Shown piece by piece: positions 53,892-62,376 of a DNA stretch of 64,000 bases. Position 1 is the first letter of the stretch. Each line of letters begins with the position of its first letter. The translations under genes and the position numbers were made by a program. Below the pieces are notes generated by a model. The model saw nothing but the letters and a program-made list of their open reading frames with translations. It searched no databases and was not told where the DNA came from. Origin of the DNA: Agrobacterium vitis (GTDB taxonomy: Bacteria > Pseudomonadota > Alphaproteobacteria > Rhizobiales > Rhizobiaceae); contig NZ_JACXXJ020000003.1 of NCBI RefSeq assembly GCF_014926405.1, positions 62,001-126,000 of the forward strand, in the 5' to 3' direction.

Positions 53892-55811
53892 TTAAAAACG
53901 TGGCATCAGCGGTGCGAGAGCTGCAAACCGCAGCCAGTTCTTCTGATCCCTAGGGGTCCAGGCGGCCTCGGCAACAGCCGGCAGGCGCGGAAAGACCAGG
54001 TGGTTGAAGTAATCCCGGTTCAGGAAATGCTCCGACCAGATACAGGCCTGCACACCACACATCCTCGGCTTTAATTCCTCAGGAAATTCCGCGACGGCTT
54101 CATAGGTATAGGTATGGTGCGGCGGCACGGTGCCGGCCCAGCTGGCGCCCGGCTCCTGCCACGCCTCGTCCTGCACCATGTCGAGATAATAGGCCTGTCC
54201 GGGCGTCATCACCACATCATAGCCCTGCCGCGCCAGATCCAGCCCAACCTCCGGCTTCTGCCAGGCCATCAGGAGCGTTCCCTGCGGATCGACACCGCCA
54301 CCGTGGGATACTTCGTCCCAACCGGCCAGTTTCTTGCCGCGGTCTTTCAACATCTGCTGAATGCGCTTCATGAAACGGCTTTGCAGCCCGAATGTGCCGT
54401 CAATGCCCTCCTGCTCCATCAGCTTTTTTGCCAATGGCGAGGCCATCCAGGTATTGGCCGCAACCTCATCACCACCGACATGCACGAGATCGGATGGAAA
54501 GAGAGTGGCCATCTCATCCAAGACCTTGCCGAGAAACACATAAGTCTGCTCAATGGCAGGGTTGAGCGCGTTATTCGGATAGCCTTGGACGGAGCGGTAG
54601 CTGTCAGGCGCTTCCTGGCCATCGACCAGTTCAGGCAAGGCCGTCAAGATCGCGGTGCTATGACCGGGAATATCGATCTCAGGCACGACCTCGACATACA
54701 GCAAGGCGGCGTGGGCGACGATGTGGCCAACATCCTCCTGGGTGTAAAAGCCGCCGACCGGCTCCGCGCCATTGCCAAGCTGCGGCAACATCGGCTCATC
54801 CGGGCCACGCAGCACACCAACTGTCGTGAGTTGCGGATAGGCCTTGATTTCCAACCGCCAAGCCTCGTCATCGGTCAGATGCCAGTGGAAAATATTCAGC
54901 TTCGTCCAGGCCATAATATCGATCAGCCGCAGCACGTCCTGCGTGGGATAAAATTGCCGGGACACATCCAGATGGCAGCCGCGCCAGCCATAACGCGGCG
55001 CATCCTTGATCTGGCCGGATACCGGAAACCTAAACTGCGCGGGGTCATGTCTTGCGCCATGCAGCATTTGCGCCAAGGCCGTCAGTCCATATTGCCGTCC
55101 CGCCTCATCGCCAAAGGACAGCGTAATCTCCTCGGCAAAATCGAGCCAATAGGCAGATGCGCCGAGCGCTGGATCATGGGCGAGTTTCAAGGCTTTGCCC
55201 TGATCGACCGGTGCCAGCGAAAAAGGAACATGGCCAACCGCAAACAGCCGCCGATAAAGCGCATTGACCCGCTCAATCGCCTGTAAGCCGGAAAGATCCG
55301 TACACTTGGCGGGATAGATCGCCACCGGAAAGCCATCGCCCGCCGCAAGGTTCGCCTCGACGGGCCAGGGCAGCAACGAAAAAGGCCTGCTGACCTCCCC
55401 CTTCGGCAACAGAACAGGGGCAGGCTTGCTCACCCGGCCTAGCAGCATCAGATCATCGACGGAGACGACGACATGACGTCCATCGGCAAGAGTCAAATAA
55501 GCTGATTTCGCACCATCCGTGCGATGGCGAGCGGGCCGCCAGAGGCCCTGAACCGTAAACCGCCAGCACCCTCCTGGCGCCAAAACCAGGCCTTCCGGTG
55601 GTGCAAACTGGTGAAAATTGGCGTTGCGCCGCAGGAAAACTGCGTTGTCGCAGACCGGGCCGTCCTTTACCCGCGTCAAGGCCGTATAGGCAAGCTTGAA
55701 ACCGCTGACGGGCTCGGACGATAAGTTGTAGAGGGTGAAGACGAAACCACCGCCGTCATCGCCCTCGATAGGATGCCAAGCATTGTCCAGACGAAAAGCG
55801 ACTTCAGTCAT
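53892..55811 (-). CDS. GH20 beta-N-acetylhexosaminidase
   Basis: A 639-residue enzyme that removes terminal GlcNAc or GalNAc. An N-terminal immunoglobulin-like/CHB part (1-145) precedes the GH20b alpha-beta domain and the TIM barrel, from about residue 270 (YGWRGCHLDVSRQFYP, LNIFHWHLTDDEAWRLEI). The catalytic pair is D448-E449 in VHVGGDEVAAN; W-rich substrate loops follow (LAGWDEVSHGG). No signal peptide, so it acts on imported oligosaccharides. The start at 55811 has AAGGGGAA upstream. It is between an M81 peptidase and an SDR gene in the leftward set. Confidence 0.94.
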   Translation of the reverse strand: MTEVAFRLDNAWHPIEGDDGGGFVFTLYNLSSEPVSGFKLAYTALTRVKDGPVCDNAVFLRRNANFHQFAPPEGLVLAPGGCWRFTVQGLWRPARHRTDGAKSAYLTLADGRHVVVSVDDLMLLGRVSKPAPVLLPKGEVSRPFSLLPWPVEANLAAGDGFPVAIYPAKCTDLSGLQAIERVNALYRRLFAVGHVPFSLAPVDQGKALKLAHDPALGASAYWLDFAEEITLSFGDEAGRQYGLTALAQMLHGARHDPAQFRFPVSGQIKDAPRYGWRGCHLDVSRQFYPTQDVLRLIDIMAWTKLNIFHWHLTDDEAWRLEIKAYPQLTTVGVLRGPDEPMLPQLGNGAEPVGGFYTQEDVGHIVAHAALLYVEVVPEIDIPGHSTAILTALPELVDGQEAPDSYRSVQGYPNNALNPAIEQTYVFLGKVLDEMATLFPSDLVHVGGDEVAANTWMASPLAKKLMEQEGIDGTFGLQSRFMKRIQQMLKDRGKKLAGWDEVSHGGGVDPQGTLLMAWQKPEVGLDLARQGYDVVMTPGQAYYLDMVQDEAWQEPGASWAGTVPPHHTYTYEAVAEFPEELKPRMCGVQACIWSEHFLNRDYFNHLVFPRLPAVAEAAWTPRDQKNWLRFAALAPLMPRF

Positions 55812-55845
55812 GACGGTTCCCCTTGAGGTCTGAATGGATGGAGGA

Positions 55846-56623
55846 TCAATAATGCTCGGACTGTGAAAATGTCCGGGCAAGTTCACTTTGGCCTGCCGTC
55901 AACCCACAATCGACGGGAAGGCAGACGCCGGTAATGGCATCAGCCTGATCGCCAGCCAGAAAAAAACACCGCATTTGCAACATCCTGCGCCGTGGCGATC
56001 CGTTGCAAGGCATACCAACGCTTGGCCTCTTCGAACACGGCAGGATTGGCAGCGGCGCGCGCTTCCCAGGCCTGGGTGCGCACCGTGCCGGGCGCCACCG
56101 CATTGGCACGAATGCCGAATTTCCCATACTCCACCGCGATCAATCGGGTCAGATGGATCAGACCAGCCTTCGCCGCGCTATAGGCTGGATGGCCGAACAC
56201 GGCCATCCCGTTGACCGAGGCAATGTTGATGACCGCGCCTTGTGATTGTTTCAGTTGATTTTCCAAAGCCCTGAAGGTCAGGAATGCGGCTTCCAGATTG
56301 AGCGTATTATCCTGGCGCCAGATGGCAGCATCGGTATCGTGCAGACTGACGGCCCTCGCGGCCCCGGCATTGTTGACGAGGGTCCTGGTAACCCCAAACT
56401 CCTGCACCGCAGATGCCAGAGCATTGATGCTGGCCTCGTCGGTGACGTCACAGACTAGCGGCAGGAAGTTTTCCGTACTGCCGAGGGTTTTCGCAGCCGC
56501 ATTCACCGCGGTCTCATCAATATCGGCCAGCACCACCACATCGTGGCTTGCGGCCAGACGGCCGGCAATTGCCCGCCCGATATCACCGGCGGCACCTGTT
56601 ACCACGGCCACGGATTTCGCCAT
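55846..56623 (-). pseudogene. SDR-family oxidoreductase with a frameshift at a T7 run
   Basis: Short-chain dehydrogenase with the NAD(P) loop TGAAGDIGRAIAGRL, NNAGAA, and catalytic S and Y-x-x-x-K in NIASVNGMAVFGHPAYSAAKAG. The frame ends at 55940 after AVFFSGWRSG. Removing one base from the seven-T run (A7 at 55960-55966 on the plus strand) restores the normal SDR ending FFLAGDQADAITGVCLPVDCGL and a stop at 55846, giving about 258 residues. The break is therefore one inserted base: a real mutation, phase-variable slippage or a sequencing error. The truncated product would lack only the last C-terminal strand and tail. The ATG is one base past the RpiR stop. Confidence 0.88.
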
Positions 56624-56624
56624 C

Positions 56625-57488
56625 CTAGTCTCCCAGAATCTGACGGTCGTCGCCATCGCGATGTTCGACCAATTGTTGTTTGATGTGGCGCAGCGTCACC
56701 ATGGAAAGCTTGCGATTGCGATAGGCAACCAGACTGGCGATAACATCGACCATGGCCAGATAGGCAAAGCGGGTCGAAGTCGGACGAAAGATATTATCGC
56801 CCTCCGGCAGATCGATACCAACAACCAGCTCGGCAGCCTTGGCGACAGCGCTGTCACTCTGGGTCAGGGCAATCGTGGTAATGCCATTATCACGAGCCAA
56901 CTCGAAACAGCGTGCCAGTTCCAGATTGCGGCCAGAGAAGGATGATCCGACAATGATATCATTGCTGCGCGCCGCCGCCGTCAGCATCAACTGCATATGG
57001 TGATCGGTGCAAGCCGTAACCCGTGACCCCAGCCGAAACAGCCGGTTTTGCAATTCCGAAGCGATCATCGATGAATTGCCGCCAGACCCGAATGCATAGA
57101 TCATTTCGGCGCGGGAAATCCGGTCCGCGACCTTTTCGATCATTGTTGAATCCAGCGAGCGATGCATCATGAAAAGCGCGTTCTGCGCCTTGGTGATGAC
57201 GTCCTCGGCAACATCCTGTGGCTCGGTGCTTTTCGCTTCCGGGTTCAGGTAACGCACGCCGACATAGGCAGTCTTGGCCAGATTGACCTTGAAATCCGAA
57301 AAGCTCTGGCATCCAAGCCTGCGGCAAAAACGGGTCACCGTCGGCGGCGACACTTGCGCCCGCTCCGCCAGCTCGATGATCGATGCGCCGACGGCAAAAT
57401 CCAGCTCGCTCAGGAGAATGTCGGCAATCCGCTGTTCGGAAGGCGAAAATTGCGCGCGATCTTCCTGTATGGTGGCAAAGATATCCAT
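56625..57488 (-). CDS. RpiR-family regulator with SIS domain
   Basis: A 287-residue regulator. The N-terminal HTH_6 domain (FSPSEQRIADILLSELDFAVGASIIELAERAQVSPPTVTRFCRRLGCQSFSDFK, about residues 14-70) binds DNA. The SIS domain (about 115-245, with IYAFGSGGNSSMIASELQNRL and VGSSFSGRN) binds a phosphosugar; members such as MurR and NagR-like proteins sense amino-sugar phosphates. GAGGG stands before the ATG. Placed behind ridA and before the SDR and GH20 genes, it probably controls the divergent catabolic cluster through the ATTTTCAT palindrome at 57964-57984. Confidence 0.92.
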   Translation of the reverse strand: MDIFATIQEDRAQFSPSEQRIADILLSELDFAVGASIIELAERAQVSPPTVTRFCRRLGCQSFSDFKVNLAKTAYVGVRYLNPEAKSTEPQDVAEDVITKAQNALFMMHRSLDSTMIEKVADRISRAEMIYAFGSGGNSSMIASELQNRLFRLGSRVTACTDHHMQLMLTAAARSNDIIVGSSFSGRNLELARCFELARDNGITTIALTQSDSAVAKAAELVVGIDLPEGDNIFRPTSTRFAYLAMVDVIASLVAYRNRKLSMVTLRHIKQQLVEHRDGDDRQILGD

Positions 57489-57507
57489 AAGCCCTCACAA
57501 ACCAACC

Positions 57508-57894
57508 TTATTTGGTCGCCTTATAGGCTATGCAGTCGATCTCGACCTTGCAATCGACCATCATTGAGGCCTGCACGCAGGCGCGGGCTGGCGGATGTTC
57601 GCCGAAATAGCCCTGATAGATCTTGTTGAAGCTCCAGAAATCACGGGGATCATCAATCCAGACACCGCAGCGCACGATATGCTCCACGCCGTAGCCAGCC
57701 TCATGTAAAATGGCGATCAGGTTGCCAATCGCCTTATGGCTCTGCTCGACAATGCCACCCTGGATGATCTCGCCGTCCTCCATCGCCACCTGGCCGGAGA
57801 CATGCAGCCAGCCATCGGCTTCAACTGCTCTGGCAAACGGCAGTTTCTGCCCGCCGGCACCTGCTTTTTCCGCGCCATACCGCTTGATCGTCAT
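57508..57894 (-). CDS. RidA/YjgF-family deaminase
   Basis: A 128-residue RidA-fold protein. Members hydrolyse reactive enamine/imine intermediates such as 2-aminoacrylate released by PLP enzymes. The key arginine is present at R104 (PPARACVQ) and E118 in the KVEIDCIA strand, so imine deaminase activity is plausible. ATG at 57894 has GAGG about seven bases upstream; 13 further open codons lie upstream. First gene of the leftward set. The divergent set encodes a D-serine dehydratase-like enzyme, exactly the type that produces RidA substrates. Confidence 0.9.
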   Translation of the reverse strand: MTIKRYGAEKAGAGGQKLPFARAVEADGWLHVSGQVAMEDGEIIQGGIVEQSHKAIGNLIAILHEAGYGVEHIVRCGVWIDDPRDFWSFNKIYQGYFGEHPPARACVQASMMVDCKVEIDCIAYKATK

Positions 57895-57963
57895 CTCGAC
57901 CTCATGCAAATTATTTTCGTGATCAATTGACAATTCATCATAGAAAACCGATTTTGCCTAGAG

Positions 57964-57984
57964 ATTTTCATAGAAGATGAAAAT
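57964..57984. promoter_or_regulatory. Candidate RpiR operator in the divergent promoter
   Basis: ATTTTCAT-AGAAG-ATGAAAAT, an 8-bp perfect inverted repeat 23 bp upstream of the NTF2-like start, between the leftward and rightward catabolic units. A partial copy (TCATAGAAAA) lies near 57937. It would suit the cluster's RpiR regulator; binding is inferred. Confidence 0.55.
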
Positions 57985-58006
57985 AATTTAGACAAAGGTG
58001 GCTGAG

Positions 58007-58498
58007 ATGCGCGATCCCTTCAAAAACCCCTTCCCGGAAACCGATACTGCGCGCCAAGCAATCTGGGAGATGCTGGTGCCCCGCGACATCGATGCTTTTC
58101 TGGCCGCAGACTGGTCGATGGTGGAAGGTGATTTCGTCGAGGACGGCTTCATCGGCATCAACGGCAATCGCGATCCCAATCCGAATCATTGGCGTCTGAC
58201 TTTCCCGAATCTCGCGGCCTATCGCGACGAGTGGCTGCGTCAGGCCAAGGATTTTGCCGGTCAGAGCCATGGTGAAGATCCGCGCACGGCGATTTTCTTT
58301 ACCACCACGCTGGAAGAAATCGAAATCGAAGGCGAGACGGCTTTGGTGCGCAAGAAATTCGACGGCGGCATCAAAAAAGCCGATGGCGGTTTCGACACCA
58401 TGCGGTGGCAAACGCTCTATTATTGCCGCCTGCACGAAGGCCGGTGGAAAATTTCAGGCTTTACCGGTTATTTGCCCAACCCGATGGGCGTAGTCTGA
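58007..58498 (+). CDS. NTF2-like (SnoaL-fold) protein of unknown function
   Basis: A 163-residue protein whose layout suits the NTF2/SnoaL cone fold: a helix near RQAIWEMLVPRDIDAFLAADWSMVEGDF at the start, then strands such as IFFTTTLEEIEIEGETALVRKKF and TLYYCRLHEGRWKISGFTGYL. I know no assigned function. Related small proteins accompany M81 and PLP enzymes in rhizobial clusters, by my recollection only. ATG at 58007 has AAAGG eight bases upstream; a GTG three codons earlier is possible. First gene of the rightward set. Confidence 0.7.
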   Translation: MRDPFKNPFPETDTARQAIWEMLVPRDIDAFLAADWSMVEGDFVEDGFIGINGNRDPNPNHWRLTFPNLAAYRDEWLRQAKDFAGQSHGEDPRTAIFFTTTLEEIEIEGETALVRKKFDGGIKKADGGFDTMRWQTLYYCRLHEGRWKISGFTGYLPNPMGVV

Positions 58499-58537
58499 GA
58501 AATATTCGTTCCATCAACCGTGATTGGAGGCCACTCC

Positions 58538-60019
58538 GTGCGCATTTTTACAGCCGCCTTTGCAACGGAAACCAACACGTTCTCGCCGATCTGCATCGAC
58601 CGGCGCGCTTTCGAGGCTTCCCTTTACGCGCCACCTGGGCAGCACCCGGCAACTCCGACCCTCTGCACCGCGCCAATCACCGTTGGCCGGGAGGTATGCA
58701 GGGAAAAAGGCTGGGTGCTGATTGAAGGCACCGCGACCTGGGCCGATCCGGCCGGGCTCGTCAATCGGCAGACCTATGAGAGCCTGCGCGACGAAATCCT
58801 CGATCAGTTGACGGCAGCACTTCCCGTCAATGCCGTCGTACTCGGCCTGCACGGCGCCATGGTGGCGGATGGCTATCTCGACCCGGAAGGTGATTTCCTG
58901 AGCCGCATTCGCGCCATTATCGGCCCGGATGTGCTGCTTGCCGCAGAACTGGACCCGCATAGCCATCTGACAGCAAAGCGGGTTGAGGCGGCGGATGTGT
59001 TCGTTGTCTTCAAGGAATTTCCCCATACCGATTTTGTTGACCGCGCCCATGATCTCTGGCGGATCGTCGTCGACACACTGGAAGGCCGCATCACCCCCGT
59101 CATGTCGGTCTTTGACTGCCGGATGATCGATGTCTTTCCCACCTCGCGCCAGCCAATGCGCGCTTTTGTGGACAAAATGATGCAGATCGAACAGGACGAT
59201 CCCGATGTCCTGTCGCTCTCGGTTATTCACGGCTTCATGGCCGGAGACGTGCCGGAAATGGGTACGAAAACCATCGCCATCACCAATAGCAAGGTGGAAA
59301 AAGGCCAGATGCTGGCCCGCACCCTTGGTCTTGAACTGTTCGAAAAACGCGGCACGTTCATGATGCCGCAGATTGATGAAAAACAGGCCGTGGCCGAGGC
59401 GCTCGCAAATCCGGCCGGGCCTGTCGTGATTGCCGACATGTGGGACAATCCCGGCGGCGGTACGGCTGGCGATGCGACTGTCCTGCTTGAGGAACTTCTC
59501 GCGCGGAGTGCAACCAATACAGCGGTCGGGATGATCTGGGACCCGATTGCCGTGCAGATCTGCATGGCGGCTGGCGAAGGGGCGGAAATCCAGCTGCGCT
59601 TTGGTGCGAAATCCGCGCCAGGAACCGGCAATCCTGTCGATGGCTTGGTAAAGGTGGTGAAGGTCGTACCCAATGCCGAAATGCAGTTTGGCGAAAGTGT
59701 CGCGCCGTTTGGCGACGCCGCTCATATCCACCTAGACGGTATCGATATCGTGCTGAGTTCCGTTCGGGTGCAAAGCTACGACCCTTCGCTGTTTACAGTG
59801 CTGGGTATCGATCCCACGTCCAAACATATCCTTGCGATCAAATCCACCAATCATTTCTATGCGGCTTTTTCGAAGATCGCCTCTGACATCCTTTACTGTT
59901 CAGCGGGATCGCCTTATCCCAATAATCCGGCTACCAACCCTTATCGGCGGGTTCGCCGCGACATCTGGCCGATCAGCGCCGATCCTTTCAACCTTGTCCA
60001 GGACACGGAGACTGCCTGA
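58538..60019 (+). CDS. M81-family metallopeptidase (MlrC-like), copy 2
   Basis: A 493-residue MlrC/DUF1485 protein, paralogous to the copy at 52.4 kb. Family regions are GLHGAMVADGYLDPEGD (about residues 103-119), AAELDPHSHLT (about 135-145), FKEFPHTD, ADMWDNPGGGTAGDATVL (about 302-319) and IKSTNHFYAAF near the end. It has a canonical PHSH/HTD pattern where copy 1 has LHGN/APHID, so the two may differ in substrate. GTG start at 58538 has GGAGG eight bases upstream and begins directly with VRIFTAAFATETNT, as in relatives. The next gene starts one base after its stop. Confidence 0.9.
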   Translation: MRIFTAAFATETNTFSPICIDRRAFEASLYAPPGQHPATPTLCTAPITVGREVCREKGWVLIEGTATWADPAGLVNRQTYESLRDEILDQLTAALPVNAVVLGLHGAMVADGYLDPEGDFLSRIRAIIGPDVLLAAELDPHSHLTAKRVEAADVFVVFKEFPHTDFVDRAHDLWRIVVDTLEGRITPVMSVFDCRMIDVFPTSRQPMRAFVDKMMQIEQDDPDVLSLSVIHGFMAGDVPEMGTKTIAITNSKVEKGQMLARTLGLELFEKRGTFMMPQIDEKQAVAEALANPAGPVVIADMWDNPGGGTAGDATVLLEELLARSATNTAVGMIWDPIAVQICMAAGEGAEIQLRFGAKSAPGTGNPVDGLVKVVKVVPNAEMQFGESVAPFGDAAHIHLDGIDIVLSSVRVQSYDPSLFTVLGIDPTSKHILAIKSTNHFYAAFSKIASDILYCSAGSPYPNNPATNPYRRVRRDIWPISADPFNLVQDTETA

Positions 60020-60020
60020 G

Positions 60021-61121
60021 ATGGACCGCCCAATTGACATTCCTGGTCCAAAACCCGGCGATCCAGTTCTCTCGCTGTCAACACCGCTGCCGTTAATCGA
60101 CGAGGATCGGCTTGCTGCCAATATCGCCCGGGTGCAATCCTATATGGATGTCCACGGCTTAGCCTTTCGCCCGCATATCAAGACCCACAAGATTCCACCC
60201 CTCGCCCGCCAGCAGCAGGAGGCCGGTGCGACCGGCATCAATTGCCAGAAAATTACCGAGGCGGAGGTGTTTGCCGGTGCCGGGTTCGAGGACATATTGA
60301 TTACTTTCAATATACTCGGCCCTGAAAAGCTCGTGAGGCTCGCCGCTCTGAATGAGCAGATATCCGGCCTGAAGGTGGTAGCCGACAGCATCGTTACCGT
60401 GGAAGGCCTTTCAAACTATTTTGCAGATCGCAAACCTTTGACCGTATTGGTGGAATGCGACACCGGGGGAGGACGCTGCGGGGTGCAGACACCAGCAGAC
60501 GCCGTTGGCCTGGCGCAAGCGATTTCCGCCAGCAAAGGCCTACGGTTCGGTGGGGTGATGACCTATCCCAAGGCCCACACAGAGCAGGCAGTCGAAAGCT
60601 TTTTTGCCCAAACCCTTGCAAGCCTTGCGTCCCTCAACATTGCCTGTCCGATTGTGTCAAATGGCGGAACGCCTAGCTTGTTTTCCGCCCATCTTGTGCC
60701 ATCAGCCACCGAGCATCGCGCTGGAACCTATATCTATAGCGACCGGAGCATGGCGAAGGCTGGACACGGCACGCTTGAAGATTGCGCCATGCATATTCTC
60801 GCCACGGTCGTCTCGCGCCCGACACCGGATCGTGCCATTCTGGATGCTGGCTCTAAAGCGCTGACATCCGACCTGCTCGGCTTTAGCGACTACGGCCTAA
60901 TCGTTGACTATCCGGATGCTGTCATCACCGGCCTGTCCGAAGAACACGGCACCGTCGATCTATCGAAGATTACCGGCAGACGGCCCGAGATCGGCGAAAA
61001 AGTGCGGATCATTCCCAACCACACCTGCGTCGTATCAAACCTGTTCCACATCATGACGTTTCACCGGGATGGTGTGGTCACGCGGGTGGAACAAGTGGCG
61101 GCGCGCGGCCTGGTTTGGTAG
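60021..61121 (+). CDS. D-serine dehydratase-like/D-threonine aldolase-family PLP enzyme
   Basis: A 366-residue fold-type III PLP enzyme. The PLP-lysine region is FRPHIKTHKIP (about residues 49-59); NGGTPSLF and GTYIYSD bind the phosphate. The C-terminal metal site reads IIPNHTCVVSNLF: an H-x-C pair as in eukaryotic-type D-serine dehydratases, whereas D-threonine aldolases have H-x-D (from memory). This favours dehydration of a D-3-hydroxy amino acid to an enamine. ATG at 60021 follows the M81 stop by one base, so they are coupled. It converges with the ABC ATPase gene, 18 bp apart. Confidence 0.88.
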   Translation: MDRPIDIPGPKPGDPVLSLSTPLPLIDEDRLAANIARVQSYMDVHGLAFRPHIKTHKIPPLARQQQEAGATGINCQKITEAEVFAGAGFEDILITFNILGPEKLVRLAALNEQISGLKVVADSIVTVEGLSNYFADRKPLTVLVECDTGGGRCGVQTPADAVGLAQAISASKGLRFGGVMTYPKAHTEQAVESFFAQTLASLASLNIACPIVSNGGTPSLFSAHLVPSATEHRAGTYIYSDRSMAKAGHGTLEDCAMHILATVVSRPTPDRAILDAGSKALTSDLLGFSDYGLIVDYPDAVITGLSEEHGTVDLSKITGRRPEIGEKVRIIPNHTCVVSNLFHIMTFHRDGVVTRVEQVAARGLVW

Positions 61122-61139
61122 CCGCGTTTCCGCCTATTC

Positions 61140-62273
61140 TTAATCCTGAACCGCCTTCAACGCATCCGGCAGCGTTTCCGCCTGCCAGTTGATATGGCGT
61201 TCCAGCGCCTCACCATCAGCGTCGAACAGATGGCAATCACTAGCCTTGATCGTCGTTGTCATGGGCTGGTCTGGCTGAACGGGTGCAGAGCCGGGGAAGA
61301 CCGCACAATAAGGTTCACCATTCGCCAGAGACGCATAGGCGATTGTGCTGGCACCGAGCCGCTCAACGACACTGGGTGTCACAGTGATGGAAAAATCACC
61401 TTTGCCGAGCGCCAGATGTTCTGGGCGAATGCCAAGGGTCAGCTCCTGACCCAGCATATCGGGACGTCCGGTAACAGGAACCGTCACCATCCGGCCTTCA
61501 TAGGCAACGGTAACTCCGTTGGGTCCAACGCCCTTGCAGGAAACCGGCACGAAATTCATCTTCGGATTGCCGATAAAACCGGCAACAAACAGGTTTTGCG
61601 GTTTGTGGTAAAGCTCCAGCGGTGCCCCTACCTGGGCAATATGACCACCATGCAACACGACGATTCGGTCAGCCATGGTCATCGCTTCGATCTGGTCGTG
61701 GGTGACGTAGATCATCGTTGCCTTCAACTGCCGGTGCAGCCGGGTCAGTTCGATGCGCATATCGGCACGTAAGGCGGCGTCGAGGTTGGAAAGCGGTTCA
61801 TCGAACAGGAAAATCTTCGGCTCGCGCACGATGGCCCGGCCAATCGCCACCCGCTGCCGCTGTCCGCCGGAAAGCTGACCCGGTTTCTGTTGCAAGCGCT
61901 GGTCTAGCTGCAAAACCTTAGCCACTGCGTCGATCTTTTCACGGATATGCGCTTCGGGCATTTTCTCGACCCGCAACGGAAAAGCGATATTTTCAAACAC
62001 CGTCATGTGCGGATAGAGCGCATAGGACTGGAACACCATGGCAATGCCGCGCTCAACCGGCGGCAGCGCATTGACCCGAGCTCCATCGATGACGATATCG
62101 CCGCTGGTCGTATCGTCCAGTCCGGCGATCATCCGAAGCAGCGTGGACTTGCCACAGCCGGATGGGCCGACGAAGACCATGAATTCGCCGTCCTTGATGT
62201 CGAGCGAGACGCCCTTGATGACATCGAAATGGCCAAAGGATTTGACGACTTTGTTGAGATAAAGCTGGCCCAC
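61140..62273 (-). CDS. Sugar ABC transporter ATPase, UgpC/MalK type
   Basis: A 377-residue CUT1-class ATPase. Walker A GPSGCGKST (about residues 36-44), Q-loop MVFQSYALYPHMTVF, signature LSGGQRQRVAIGRAI, Walker B IFLFDEPLSNLD and the C-terminal TOBE/MalK domain (LTLGIRPEHLALG) are present. GTG at 62273 (VGQLYLNKVVKSFG) begins the family homology and has GGAG about ten bases upstream; open codons to 62327 look non-coding. Third visible gene of a leftward transporter operon (permease, binding protein, ATPase). Confidence 0.92.
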   Translation of the reverse strand: MGQLYLNKVVKSFGHFDVIKGVSLDIKDGEFMVFVGPSGCGKSTLLRMIAGLDDTTSGDIVIDGARVNALPPVERGIAMVFQSYALYPHMTVFENIAFPLRVEKMPEAHIREKIDAVAKVLQLDQRLQQKPGQLSGGQRQRVAIGRAIVREPKIFLFDEPLSNLDAALRADMRIELTRLHRQLKATMIYVTHDQIEAMTMADRIVVLHGGHIAQVGAPLELYHKPQNLFVAGFIGNPKMNFVPVSCKGVGPNGVTVAYEGRMVTVPVTGRPDMLGQELTLGIRPEHLALGKGDFSITVTPSVVERLGASTIAYASLANGEPYCAVFPGSAPVQPDQPMTTTIKASDCHLFDADGEALERHINWQAETLPDALKAVQD

Positions 62274-62329
62274 CGCGCTGCGTCTCCATACCAACCGGTG
62301 GCCAAACGGCGACCGGCGAAATTCCAAAC

Positions 62330-62365
62330 AAAAACCGGCTGCGAACCCGTATGATCCGCAGCCGG
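62330..62365 (-). terminator. Hairpin with T-run between binding-protein and ATPase genes
   Basis: CCGGCTGCG (62335-62343) pairs perfectly with CGCAGCCGG (62357-62365), and on the minus strand TTTTT follows. It sits just behind the binding-protein stop at 62377 and ahead of the ATPase start. It probably terminates most transcripts, giving excess binding protein, and lets some read through. Confidence 0.8.
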
Positions 62366-62376
62366 AGCCCCGATGT

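Noticed and set aside
54114..55286. 390-codon plus-strand frame
   Set aside because: Antisense shadow of the GH20 gene.
58514..59731. 405-codon minus-strand frame
   Set aside because: Antisense to the second M81 gene, H- and D-rich composition, no ribosome site or family match.
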